Shown: piece after piece, positions 29,280 through 37,891 of the stretch | Numbering within the stretch: the stretch's first letter is position 1 | How the letters are laid out: the number at the start of each line of letters is the position of its first letter | Assembly: GCA_964536835.1 (NCBI GenBank) | Contig: CAZIAZ010000001.1 | Coordinates: 1-64,000 of the forward strand | Direction of reading: 5' to 3' | Length of the DNA stretch: 64,000 nt | DNA from: DAONFI01 sp035403485 | GTDB lineage: Bacteria; Planctomycetota; Phycisphaerae; SM23-33 | Position numbers and translations under genes: made by a program | The notes under the pieces: model-generated | Databases searched by the model: none | What the model was told of the DNA's origin: nothing | Seen by the model: the letters and a program-made list of their open reading frames with translations, nothing else

Positions 29280-30560
29280 TCAAATCCGCATCGGCGGCTG
29301 ACGGCGTTTTCTTTTGCTTATCGCGGCTGCGACGAGCAATATCAGAAGCGTCGCCGGTTCAGGTACGAGCGTGTTAAACATCCATACCGTTCCGTAACCG
29401 TCCCCCGTGCCATAGCCGCCGTAAGCCGTCGTGCCGTAAATTATGCCGTCATCCCATATAATAGAACGCATCGGCACATTGCCGTCTTCCATCGAATCGA
29501 AAACGTGCAGAACTTCAAAATCCGAACCGTCGAGTCTCATGCGATACAGCGTTCCGTATTCCGTGCCGCCCCATATCTCGTTGCCGTGTGCAATGCCGTA
29601 CAGCCAGCCGTCGGGAGCTATCAGCATGGAACTGTTGGGTTTTGCGCCGTCGCCTGTCTGTGCGGAAAAATCGTGCAGTACCGTATATTCATTGGTTTCG
29701 ATATTTAAGCGGAAAACTACGCCTTCGTCAGCCAACTCCTCGGATCTTTTCGGCGTTGATTCTTCATTATCTTCAGACCACACGGCATAGCCCATGGTTG
29801 TGCCGTAAACGTAAGTGCCGCCGTCCCACACCAGCGAGTCGTACGGATAACCGCCCGATGTGCCGCCGGCGAATGTGTGCACTATTTCATATGAGCCGGA
29901 ATCCAGATTGTATTTAAAAATATTGCCGTGATTGGCCGTGTCCCTGTTATCGCTGTTCATGCCGTAAAGATAACCGTTGATTACCGTCACCGTGCCGAAC
30001 GGCTGAACGCCGGGCGACGTCATGTTATACAAACTGGTATAAGTGCCGGTTGAAAGATTGTACTGATAAATATTGCTTGTGCCGCTGGCCCAGCCGCCCC
30101 ATGTCAACCCGTACAATGAGCCGTTATAATACGTAGGAGCTGTGTATGGATACGAACCTTCACCTGAACCGGTAAAATTGTGAATGACGGAAAAAGCCGA
30201 AGACGAATCGATTTTGAAAAGAACGCCGCAGCCGGCACTGCCGCCATTTCTCGCAATGCCATATATATTCCCGTCGACCAGCGTCAGGCCATTGTAAACT
30301 TCTATGCCGTCCGTGGAACTCGTGAAACTGTGAAGAACTTCAAAGTCCGACCCATCCGTATTCAGCTTATATACCGTTCCGCCGCCGGAAGATGACGAGA
30401 CTCCCACAGTCGTGCCATATAAGACGCCGTTGGATAAGATGACCGAACCATATGGCATTGTGCTTGTTACGCCATCGAATTGATGTATGATACTGAACTC
30501 CCCGGCAAAAACGGGTGATACAAAAAACAACAGCCCCAGCCAAATACGTAAAAATTTCAT
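29280..30560 (-). CDS. PEP-CTERM exported protein with TIGR03803 repeats
   Basis: 426 aa. A signal peptide (ends VFAG) is followed by about eight repeats of the type GSDFEVLHSF...LYGTT with recurring YGTTxxGG cores, the Gloeo/Verruco repeat (TIGR03803), likely a beta-propeller. The C-terminus is a PEP-CTERM sorting signal: VPEPATLLILLVAAAI followed by SKRKRR. An EpsH/exosortase should cleave it, suggesting delivery to an exopolysaccharide-rich envelope; no exosortase is in the window. GGAGA lies a few bases upstream of the ATG. Confidence 0.88.
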   Translation of the reverse strand: MKFLRIWLGLLFFVSPVFAGEFSIIHQFDGVTSTMPYGSVILSNGVLYGTTVGVSSSSGGGTVYKLNTDGSDFEVLHSFTSSTDGIEVYNGLTLVDGNIYGIARNGGSAGCGVLFKIDSSSAFSVIHNFTGSGEGSYPYTAPTYYNGSLYGLTWGGWASGTSNIYQYNLSTGTYTSLYNMTSPGVQPFGTVTVINGYLYGMNSDNRDTANHGNIFKYNLDSGSYEIVHTFAGGTSGGYPYDSLVWDGGTYVYGTTMGYAVWSEDNEESTPKRSEELADEGVVFRLNIETNEYTVLHDFSAQTGDGAKPNSSMLIAPDGWLYGIAHGNEIWGGTEYGTLYRMRLDGSDFEVLHVFDSMEDGNVPMRSIIWDDGIIYGTTAYGGYGTGDGYGTVWMFNTLVPEPATLLILLVAAAISKRKRRQPPMRI

Positions 30561-30655
30561 AACCTTCTCCTTAAGGGAATAATATACAGTAGAATTTTGC
30601 GGCTTGCAAATATTTTTTTGGGGAAAGTTAGGGTGATTTGTCTGCGCATAAAAAA

Positions 30656-30740
30656 TGCCCGGGACTGGATTCGAACCAGCACGAAGTTAACCTCCACCAG
30701 GCCCTCAACCTGGCGCGTCTGCCAATTCCGCCACCCGGGC
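30656..30740 (-). tRNA. tRNA-Leu (anticodon GAG)
   Basis: 85 nt on the minus strand. Acceptor GCCCGGG pairs with CCCGGGC, anticodon stem CCAGG/CCTGG encloses TTGAGGG (GAG), a long variable arm fits a class II leucine tRNA, and the T-loop is GGTTCGAATCC. CCA is not encoded. Confidence 0.95.
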
Positions 30741-30896
30741 GTTTTTCGCATATCGAATGAAAAATGCGAGACGTAACTTTAGTCATCGTCCGGCTGCCTG
30801 TCAAGCCCAAAACCGCCGGAATGCCCCCTTTTTTTCGCAATGTCATTTCGCAAAAACAGTTGCCCGCAGGCGGTGTTGTATGATAACCTTACTGTC

Positions 30897-31607
30897 ATGT
30901 TGAAGAAAACCATTCTCGGCGACCTGCACGAAAAGTCAGCCCGCATGGGCGAATCCGGCGGCTGGGCCGTGCCGCTTGAATTCCATGGCCAGGGAGACGC
31001 AGAATCCATACTATCCGGCGGCGTGGGGATTTTCGATTTATCGCATTATTCGCGGCTGCGGCTGCGGGGTTATTCCGTGCCAGATATGTTCGACGCCGTC
31101 GGCGTAGCAGGCTTGGCCAGCATGGATGACAACACCGTCCGTGAAATCAATATCGCAGATACGCGGTGTACGCTTGTACGGCTGGAAGATTTTTGGGTCG
31201 TCGTCGCGCCGCCGGATGCAAACGAGCTTCTACTGGAAAAATTCCGCTCTGCCGACGGCGTAAAAGCTGATTCCCAGACCATGAAAGTCGCAATGTTCGC
31301 ACTTGCAGGCACAACGGCTCGGCAGACGCTCGCAGGAGTTATGCCTGTCAAATTGCCGTCGCTGGCGAATGGCCAGGCGATATCGGGCAGCCTTATGCTG
31401 GCAAACTATATCGCGTATCGAAACGACGTCGCAGGCGTGCCGGTCATCAACGTGATGTTGCCGGCAATATTCGCCTCAAAAGCATGGAATTTCATCACGA
31501 TGAACGCCGGCCGGAATTGTGCTATGCCGCTCGGTATCGACGTATGGAATAGACTTGCTTTTAAAAATTTTTTTAAAATGACCTCAGTTTGCTGGCGGGC
31601 TTTTTAA
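30897..31607 (+). CDS. GcvT/YgfZ-like folate-binding protein, C-terminally short
   Basis: 236 aa from the ATG at 30897. The start (LHEKSARMGESGGWAVPLEF) and VGIFDLSHYSRLRLRG correspond to the GcvT opening HxxxGAKMVPFAGWxMPV and GLFDVSHM. The frame ends soon after PLGIDVWNRLAF, where GcvT and YgfZ proteins usually continue for 60-120 residues (EAGxPxxG and the barrel domain). The last 20 or so codons run through T- and A-rich DNA (TTTTTTTAAAA), so a frameshift or deletion is plausible. If functional it is a YgfZ-like Fe-S repair factor rather than an aminomethyltransferase. Confidence 0.6.
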   Translation: MLKKTILGDLHEKSARMGESGGWAVPLEFHGQGDAESILSGGVGIFDLSHYSRLRLRGYSVPDMFDAVGVAGLASMDDNTVREINIADTRCTLVRLEDFWVVVAPPDANELLLEKFRSADGVKADSQTMKVAMFALAGTTARQTLAGVMPVKLPSLANGQAISGSLMLANYIAYRNDVAGVPVINVMLPAIFASKAWNFITMNAGRNCAMPLGIDVWNRLAFKNFFKMTSVCWRAF

Positions 31608-31672
31608 AAAAAATTCGACGGGTCGCATATAAAAGAATCAAAAAGCAGATGCATGAAATAGGAGCATAAATA

Positions 31673-32449
31673 ATGGAACAGGCGCAGATGGGGCAGTTTG
31701 CCGATGAATTTTCAAACGACACATGGCGGATTTTCCGCATTATAAGTGAGTTTGCCGACGGTTATGAGGAGATGAGCAAGCTTGGGCCGGCTGTCAGCGT
31801 GTTCGGTTCAGCCCGCATATCGCAGAACGACCCTGATTACAAGAAGGCTCGCCAGTTTACCGCCATGGTGGCCAAGCGTGGATTTTCCATAATCACCGGC
31901 GGCGGCAGCGGCATTATGGAAGCCGCCAACCGAGGCGCCAAAGACGTCGGCGGCATCAGCGCCGGCCTGAATATAGACCTGCCGCATGAACAGCATGCCA
32001 ATTCATATGCCGATTTGCATCTGCATTTTCGTTATTTTTTCGTGCGGCTGGTGATGTTCATGAAATATTCGAACGCGTTTGTATGTTTTCCTGGCGGGTT
32101 CGGCACGCTGCACGAGTTTTTTAACGCCATGACGCTCATTCAGACCGGCAAAAGCCCCAGTTTTCCCGTGGTGCTGTTCGGCAAAAAATACTGGCAGGGC
32201 CTTGAGGACTGGATAAAAAAAGTGATGCTGCCGCGCGGCAAACCGCACAGAATCGACAAAAAAGATCTCGACCTGTTCTATATCACGGACGACATCCATG
32301 AAGCCGTCGAAATCATCGTCGAAGCCCACGCCATCTCGCAGGTGAACAAGGAAAATGCCCTTGTCGCCCCGCAGTGCAGAAAAATCACCGGCGAAGGAAC
32401 GTATACCGGCACGCCGTCAATGTCCATAGTGTCACGACGGCGGAAGTGA
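31673..32449 (+). CDS. LOG family protein (TIGR00730, Rossmann-fold)
   Basis: 258 aa. Carries GGGSGIMEAANRGA and PGGFGTLHE, the LOG signatures (plants: cytokinin riboside 5'-monophosphate phosphoribohydrolase; bacteria: nucleotide 5'-monophosphate nucleosidases). AGGAG lies 7 bases upstream of the ATG. The N-terminal 45 residues precede the Rossmann core. Cytoplasmic. No operon partner; the 60 bp before it hold only A/T-rich sequence. Confidence 0.88.
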   Translation: MEQAQMGQFADEFSNDTWRIFRIISEFADGYEEMSKLGPAVSVFGSARISQNDPDYKKARQFTAMVAKRGFSIITGGGSGIMEAANRGAKDVGGISAGLNIDLPHEQHANSYADLHLHFRYFFVRLVMFMKYSNAFVCFPGGFGTLHEFFNAMTLIQTGKSPSFPVVLFGKKYWQGLEDWIKKVMLPRGKPHRIDKKDLDLFYITDDIHEAVEIIVEAHAISQVNKENALVAPQCRKITGEGTYTGTPSMSIVSRRRK

Positions 32450-32564
32450 ATAAAATCACATAATGACAATGACTTGGAATGGAGAAAGGCGTATAATTCC
32501 AACCATAGCTCTCAGGTGGCGAAGGATATGTTTGCATGAAACATTTTTTATTTGGAGGTGAAAA

Positions 32565-33068
32565 ATGATTAATTTTGAATGTTCCAAATGTCACGCGTCA
32601 TTAGCCGTCGATGATAACCAGGCTGGCCTTTCCGCACAGTGTCCGCAATGCGGCAATATAAATCCTGTGCCTGGTGCATCACGTGTAAATATTGAAAAAT
32701 TTAAAGCCCGGTGTGCCGCGGCTACCCTCAGTGTGCCGGACGAGAAAAGCAGGCTGTGGTGTGCCCTTTGTCATCTCGGCGGCTTGCTGCCGTCCGTGCC
32801 GATGAACATAATCATTCCGCTGGTTTTCTGGCTGATAAAGAAGGACGAATTGCCGGCTGTCGATGAACACGGCCGCGCCGCCATCAATTTTCAGTTGACG
32901 TGTACGGTGGCGTATGTGATTTCTTTTCTGCTGCTTTTTGTGGCGGTGGGCTTTTTCCTTTTAGCCGCCGTCGCCATATTTAATTTCATCGTCTGCCTGA
33001 TTGCCGTCATCAGAACCGCCAACGGCCAGGATGCAAAGTATCCCTTCCTGATACGCTTTTTAGCCTAA
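32565..33068 (+). CDS. DUF4870-like membrane protein with N-terminal zinc ribbon
   Basis: 167 aa, preceded by a strong GGAGGTG. Residues 1-35 form a zinc-ribbon (CSKCHASL...CPQCGN). The rest is DUF4870-like: three hydrophobic helices with WCALCHLGGLLP, FWLIKKDELPAVDEHGRAAINFQ and a C-terminal RTANGQDAKYPFLIRFL. Role unknown; small cytoplasmic-membrane protein. Its TAA stop coincides with the TA where a family A MITE appears to start. Confidence 0.8.
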   Translation: MINFECSKCHASLAVDDNQAGLSAQCPQCGNINPVPGASRVNIEKFKARCAAATLSVPDEKSRLWCALCHLGGLLPSVPMNIIIPLVFWLIKKDELPAVDEHGRAAINFQLTCTVAYVISFLLLFVAVGFFLLAAVAIFNFIVCLIAVIRTANGQDAKYPFLIRFLA

Positions 33069-33391
33069 CACATTCTAGAACCTATACCAAAAACATGGGC
33101 GTCGCCGAAATCGAGCAATTTTGCGGGCTGGCAAGGAAGAAAAATGGCAGCATATTTAAGGATATTCTGCCGTTTTTCTAACGCCGCCAGGCTGCAAAAG
33201 AGCCGATTGCAGGCAGCCAAGGTTTTTGGGATAGGTTCTAAACTTGAGATACGACACTTTATGCGTTGGCGAAACGAGCTGTGCAAGGAAGGCGAAGCAG
33301 GAATACTGCCCGTATTCCGATGCAGCCTGACGTAGCAGAGCGATGTTGCCGCCGGCAGAAATGACTCGCAAATCAAGTTTAAAATGCTCTA
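33066..33391. repeat. Nested MITE: family C inserted into a family A copy
   Basis: The outer element is a second copy of the 7891-8051 repeat: its right end TCAAGTTTAAAATGCTCT-A is intact at 33373-33391, and its left end (TAACACATTCTA, 33066-33077) is a decayed version of TAGAGCATTTTA. It is split by an inner element at 33076-33240 with its own arms (TAGAACCTATACCAAAAACA versus TAGAACCTATCCCAAAAACC from the other end) and TA on each side. Both insertions therefore used TA. Confidence 0.8.
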
Positions 33392-33425
33392 ATTCAGAAA
33401 AGCCGTTTTCGCCTGCTAACCATTT

Positions 33426-33857
33426 TTACTTGCAGCATCCACAAGCCGGTTTTGTCGCCGGCATGCAAGTCGGCTTGTCAGTAGCCGGCTTATCGCATTT
33501 CGGGGCAGGCATATTGCACGCGGGTTTATCTTTGATTTTGCAGCACTTTTCGTTCGGTTTGGCACATTTGCTCATATCTTTGCAGCATTTTGATTTGTCA
33601 GGCGGGCAGGCGGGCGTGACGCCTTTTGCGCAAGCATCAGCCGGCTTTTTATATTCACAGGGTTTGCATGGGCGTTTTTCCATTTTGACGCATTTTTTAT
33701 CGCCGGCGACAGGGGGGTTTTCACAAGGCTTGCAGCAGCCCTGCTTTTGGACGTTTTTGTCGCAACTTTTTACTTTGTCCGGCTCGCAACCCATTACCAA
33801 CACAGCACTTGCCGCCGCCATAATCGCCACCGCCATTGCAGTTTCAAATAATTTCAT
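33426..33857 (-). CDS. Cysteine-rich lipoprotein
   Basis: 143 aa, 21 of them Cys. A short signal peptide ends in VLVMGC, a lipobox, so Cys24 should be lipidated and the protein anchored in the envelope. The mature part is a low-complexity Lys/Pro/Cys series with motifs such as GCCKPC, CKPC, KCCK and a C-terminal CGCC. The pattern suggests metal binding or disulfide cross-linking rather than a folded enzyme. AGGAG lies about 7 bases upstream of the ATG. No family is recognised. Confidence 0.7.
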   Translation of the reverse strand: MKLFETAMAVAIMAAASAVLVMGCEPDKVKSCDKNVQKQGCCKPCENPPVAGDKKCVKMEKRPCKPCEYKKPADACAKGVTPACPPDKSKCCKDMSKCAKPNEKCCKIKDKPACNMPAPKCDKPATDKPTCMPATKPACGCCK

Positions 33858-34139
33858 TTCTATTCTCCTGTAAAAACGTAGACGTACTTCATCGCAACAC
33901 TGTCAGCACATTATAGGTCTGCCGGCTGGATATTCCAAAATTATGCAATTTTTTATAGAAAATCCTTGTGTTTTTAACGAAATTGTTTAATATTCCCTAC
34001 CTTGCCAGAGAATCTGCGCTGTAGGCTGGGCTGTTCCAGCCGCCTGCCGGCGGGGCTGACACCGCCAGGGACAACGCCGCCATCATCGGGATGACGGAAC
34101 ATCGTTGCCGGATTTAACAAGGTAACACAGGAAAAACTA
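33858..34139. other. Leader and intergenic region before rpsA
   Basis: 282 bp. It contains GC-rich palindromic stretches at 34030-34060 (GCTGGGCTGTTCCAGC and GCCTGCCGGCGGGGC) that could fold in the rpsA leader. No gene is seen. A role in S1 autoregulation is possible but not shown. Confidence 0.3.
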
Positions 34140-35906
34140 ATGGTAGACTATAATCTCATCAAATCTCTCAATGTTTCCGACGCCGATATCGAGCAGCAAC
34201 TCGCAGAGGCGTTGGGCGGGTTCGACCAGGATACGTTAAACGGGGTGATTACTGAAAACGCTCCGCAGCAGACCGGCCAGATAATCAAGGGCCGCGTCGT
34301 GGACATCATCGGCAACGATGTCATCGTTGAAGTCGGCCTCAAAAGCGAAGGCAGCATAGACATTTCCGAATTTTCCGACCCGCAGAGCATCAAGCCCGGC
34401 CAGGAAGTGGATGTCTATCTGGAAGAAGTCGAAGGTGATACCGGCATGGTTGAGCTTTCCAAGCGCAAGGCTGACCGCATCCGCGGCTGGGAGCGCATTT
34501 TGGAGAACAACGCCGAAGGCGACGTCGTCGTCGGGCCGGTTATGCGGAAGATAAAAGGCGGCTTGCTGGTGGATATTGGCGTGCCGGCGTTTCTGCCGGC
34601 CAGCCAGGTTGATATTCGTCGGCCAGGCGATATCGGCGAATTCATCGGCCAGGAAGTCAAGGCCAAAATCCTTAAAATCGACCAGGAACGTCGCAACATC
34701 GTCATATCGCGTCGCAAGCTCATAGAAGAGCAGCGCAACGCGGCTAAAGAGGAAATCCTCGGCAAACTCGTCGAAGGCCAGCTCTGCAAGGGCATCGTCA
34801 AGAACGTTGCGGATTTCGGTGCGTTCGTCGACCTGGGCGGCATAGACGGCCTGCTGCATATCACCGATATGAGCTGGGGCCGCATAAATCATCCCTCGGA
34901 ACTCGTCAAGATTGACCAGGAAATCGAGTGCGTCGTGCTGAGCATCGACCGCGAGAAGGAAAAAATCGCCCTCGGCCTCAAGCAGAAGACCGCCAGCCCG
35001 TGGGAAGAGGTCGAAAAACGATATCCAGTCGGCACGCGGCTTAAGGGTGAAGTGGTTAACGTCACGAACTACGGCGCGTTCATCAAACTTGAAGAAGGCC
35101 TCGAAGGTCTGGTGCACATCAGCGAAATGTCCTGGACACGCCGCGTAAACCACCCGTCGGAACTTGTGAACGTCGGCGATGAAATCGAAGTCGTCGTTCT
35201 CGAAATCAACAAGGACAAGCAGGAAATTTCGCTCGGCATGAAGCAGGCGGAGACGAACCCCTGGACTATCGTGAAGGAAAAATACCCGCCCGGAACGGTC
35301 ATCACCGGCACGGTTCGCAATATGACGAATTTCGGCGCGTTTGTGGAAATCGAGGAAGGCATAGACGGCTTGCTGCACGTTTCAGATTTGAGCTGGACGC
35401 GCAAAATCGGCCATCCTTCCGAGGTTCTGAAAAAAGGCCAGACCGTGCAGTGCGTTGTGTTGGCGGTCGACGAAGACAAGATGCGCGTCGCACTGGGCCT
35501 CAAGCAGCTTACCGAAGATCCATGGCTGCGTCAGATTCCGGAACACTACCTCCCCGGCCAGATTGTCCAGGGCAAGGTCACGAAGATTACCAACTTCGGC
35601 GTGTTTGTGGAGTTGGAAGATGACCTCGAAGGCCTGCTGCATGTTTCGGAACTTTCCGACCAGAAGGTAGACCCCAAAGATATGGTCAAGGTCGGCGACG
35701 ACCTGGAAGTCAAGATTTTGCGTGTCGATACCGACGAGCGCAAGATTGGTTTGAGTCTCAAGCGTGCCCAGTGGGCGGCTGAAGACGGCGGAGAGCCGGC
35801 TCAGAACGTCGAAGTCCGCCGCGGCGGCTTGGAAAGCGGCACGGGCATGTTCGGAGAAATGGGCGATAACATTCTCCAGACCATCCGTGATCGCGAAGAC
35901 GCGTAA
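34140..35906 (+). CDS. rpsA: 30S ribosomal protein S1
   Basis: 588 aa with six S1 OB-fold domains (about residues 45-112, 122-193, 209-279, 295-366, 381-453 and 467-541); the later ones carry the classic NFGAFVEIEEGIDGLLHVSDLSW-type core. It binds mRNA on the small subunit and promotes initiation on structured or weak ribosome-binding sites. AGGA lies 8 bases upstream. It has six domains, like E. coli S1, with a short acidic/Gly tail. Single-gene unit closed by a terminator. Confidence 0.95.
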   Translation: MVDYNLIKSLNVSDADIEQQLAEALGGFDQDTLNGVITENAPQQTGQIIKGRVVDIIGNDVIVEVGLKSEGSIDISEFSDPQSIKPGQEVDVYLEEVEGDTGMVELSKRKADRIRGWERILENNAEGDVVVGPVMRKIKGGLLVDIGVPAFLPASQVDIRRPGDIGEFIGQEVKAKILKIDQERRNIVISRRKLIEEQRNAAKEEILGKLVEGQLCKGIVKNVADFGAFVDLGGIDGLLHITDMSWGRINHPSELVKIDQEIECVVLSIDREKEKIALGLKQKTASPWEEVEKRYPVGTRLKGEVVNVTNYGAFIKLEEGLEGLVHISEMSWTRRVNHPSELVNVGDEIEVVVLEINKDKQEISLGMKQAETNPWTIVKEKYPPGTVITGTVRNMTNFGAFVEIEEGIDGLLHVSDLSWTRKIGHPSEVLKKGQTVQCVVLAVDEDKMRVALGLKQLTEDPWLRQIPEHYLPGQIVQGKVTKITNFGVFVELEDDLEGLLHVSELSDQKVDPKDMVKVGDDLEVKILRVDTDERKIGLSLKRAQWAAEDGGEPAQNVEVRRGGLESGTGMFGEMGDNILQTIRDREDA

Positions 35907-35929
35907 CGTCTAAAAAATAGTCAGCTTAA

Positions 35930-35967
35930 AAAGGCGATTCCCCATAAAAAGGGAGTCGCCTTTTTTT
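35930..35967 (+). terminator. Intrinsic terminator of rpsA
   Basis: AAAGGCGATTCCC and GGGAGTCGCCTTT form a 13-bp stem with one G.T pair, followed by seven T. Confidence 0.85.
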
Positions 35968-36086
35968 GTTTTTTATAGTGAATTTTCTTTATGACTATGA
36001 CGGAGCACGAAACACCGTCTACGCCGTAAAATTGGGCAGAAAGACTCAATTATAGCCTTGCGGCGGTGTAACTATGAAATAACCAA

Positions 36087-36128
36087 TGCGCCCGAGAGGA
36101 CTCGAACCTCTGACCTACGGTTTAGGAA
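36087..36128. other. att site: 42-bp copy of the 3' part of tRNA-Arg
   Basis: Identical to 47769-47810, the segment of tRNA-Arg(CCT) from the anticodon to the discriminator base. The rest of the tRNA is absent here, so this is the distal attachment site of the integrated element, not a gene. Confidence 0.92.
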
Positions 36129-36560
36129 TGGTGGCCGCGGACACTGATAACTTCTTTAAAATTCGTAACTTACAGAAGGACAATAACTTGTAAAATCAGC
36201 GGAAAACTAACATATATCTTACATATACCATGTCTTCACTATTACAGGGTACGATTTGGGGTACAGGGATTTCAAGAAAAATCTTTGAAAAATCGTCTTT
36301 AAGCGGTGTAGGTGACCGCGGGTCACTATCATTAGTCTTTTTTTGCCTTATGAAAGCTCATTGATTGCGTAGCCGGTCGGAAAGTCAAGGCGGGGCCTCG
36401 GCGTAAAAAGAAGATTTTTTCATTCCTTACCGGTCACTTTTCAGCTTTGAAAAAATACTCTTTTTCGCCGGGGTGCCTTTACTTCACGTCCGGCGGAGCC
36501 ATAAAAAATATTAAGGCAAAAAGAGTTTATCTCCGTCCATTGAAATTTTATAATTTCTGT
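36129..36560. promoter_or_regulatory. Left end of the island with paired GGGTAC boxes
   Basis: No gene. GGGTAC occurs at 36247-36252 and 36259-36264, 12 bp apart; the right end carries the same pair with the same spacing (47678 and 47690). These are probable integrase arm-binding sites. A further palindrome, GTGACC-GCG-GGTCAC, is at about 36310-36325. Confidence 0.5.
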
Positions 36561-37598
36561 ATGAAACAACCAAAAATATCTAAGGGGAAAAAGTCAGGGT
36601 TTGAAGCATGGAGTTACGACAAACCTATTATATTTGTTGAATTTGCAAAAACACTGGCGTTAACTGCTAATGAACTATATGAGTTAATCAATGCGTCGCA
36701 TATAGGAAAAAGCTTAATACCTAATCCGGTTTACTTGAAAGGGAAGGATTGGTGTAAACTGGCTAGGCAACATCATAAGGTTGAAGATATTATTTTTGAA
36801 TTTTTGCAAACCGACTCGAAAGACAAGGATTTTGTCGGACATCAAATAAATCTATTCCAAATTATTCGTTGGATCAATAATTGGACTCCTGCAAATTTTG
36901 AAACTTTAAAGGGGGAACTATCTCAATCAGATGTAACTCAAGAAATTCTGGAAAACCATAATTTAAACATGGATATCTTTCGCGATGCCCCTGAATCCGA
37001 TGGCATGCCGGAATGCAACGAGTTGATAACTTCTCCGGAATGTCAATTATTCCTTCAAGTTACGATGCCGTGTTGGTTCGAATATTATATGCCTATAGGC
37101 CACCTCATACGTCAGACGAGAAATAGTATCAAGATGGACAATAAAGATGCTCTTGATTTAACGGAAAAGCTTCTCCGTCTTGATGGCCGGTTTATTAATG
37201 ATACTGTTATAGGTGAATATTACTCGAATCTGAAATTTAAAAGGGAAAAATTCGCTACGGATAGAATCGTAAATGCCATGAACCATACAGGGTCAAACTG
37301 TAATATGCTAAACGTGAAGTATTTTATCTCGGCGTTAATTTTTGAAGTATCTCACATGTTTGATAACGCAATAGACAGCTTCAATGCTTCCTGTCCACAA
37401 GCAGAAAAAAATTTAAATTTCCATAAAATTAAGCTCAAAATACCGGAGATAAGAGCTTTATTCGACATTATCGCAAAAGACAAAAAGAAACAATTACGAG
37501 ACTTCGATTTACCGGAAAGCGACAACACTTTCCAGATGGGAGTACGGCGTCGTGCAAAGTTTGTTGCTAAGGTCATAGAGTCTTACAAAAATAAATAA
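36561..37598 (+). CDS. Island protein of unknown function
   Basis: 345 aa from the ATG at 36561. The frame is open from a TTG at 36447, but that part is less protein-like; neither start has a clear ribosome binding site. No domain is recognised. Residues are mostly helical, with Trp/Tyr/Phe-rich parts (IIRWINNW; MPCWFEYYMPIGHLIRQ) and a basic C-terminus (RRRAKFVAKV). Base composition is more A/T-rich than the surrounding chromosome, consistent with transfer. First gene inside the island, before rep; a role in replication, transfer or defence is possible but unsupported. Confidence 0.6.
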   Translation: MKQPKISKGKKSGFEAWSYDKPIIFVEFAKTLALTANELYELINASHIGKSLIPNPVYLKGKDWCKLARQHHKVEDIIFEFLQTDSKDKDFVGHQINLFQIIRWINNWTPANFETLKGELSQSDVTQEILENHNLNMDIFRDAPESDGMPECNELITSPECQLFLQVTMPCWFEYYMPIGHLIRQTRNSIKMDNKDALDLTEKLLRLDGRFINDTVIGEYYSNLKFKREKFATDRIVNAMNHTGSNCNMLNVKYFISALIFEVSHMFDNAIDSFNASCPQAEKNLNFHKIKLKIPEIRALFDIIAKDKKKQLRDFDLPESDNTFQMGVRRRAKFVAKVIESYKNK

Positions 37599-37617
37599 TC
37601 TGCTGTAAGAGTTTTTA

Positions 37618-37891
37618 ATACGGGTAAACGCTATTTTTGCCCGTATGGATACTAAAATTAAAAATTTGAAATCGGGTGAGGCACTGGCCTCACAGGACAA
37701 GAAGCAACTTACTTCGTGCTCGGCTGGGGGTTGCAGGCCCCGACGCGGGCGACGCGGAGGGGATGCAATCCCCGCCGTCACCACAAGCCCTGTAACACGT
37801 GGTGACGCAATTACAAATACTGAAAAGTATGATAATAATAATGAATATAAAAAATATAGTAATGATTATTCTCATACTTCTTTTCAGTATT
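37618..37891. other. Hairpin cluster, candidate replication origin of the element
   Basis: Inverted repeats in series around the start of the rep gene: ATACGGG/CCCGTAT (37618-37646, over the start codon); GGGG/CCCC around 37727-37741; GGGGAT-GCA-ATCCCC (about 37759-37774); CGTCACCAC/GTGGTGACG (37776-37784 and 37799-37807, perfect); and a long A/T-rich pair ACTGAAAAG.../...CTTTTCAGT (37817-37840 and 37865-37891, about 21 bp with a 3-base gap). Rolling-circle initiators of the Rep_trans group can have their origin inside rep, as in pT181. Confidence 0.5.

Noticed and set aside
34236..35378. 380-codon antisense frame across rpsA
   Set aside because: rpsA is unmistakable with six S1 domains; the antisense product has only mirrored repeats.
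36087..36160. A second tRNA-Arg gene at the left island end
   Set aside because: Only the 3' 42 bases match; the D-arm and acceptor 5' strand are missing. It is an att remnant.
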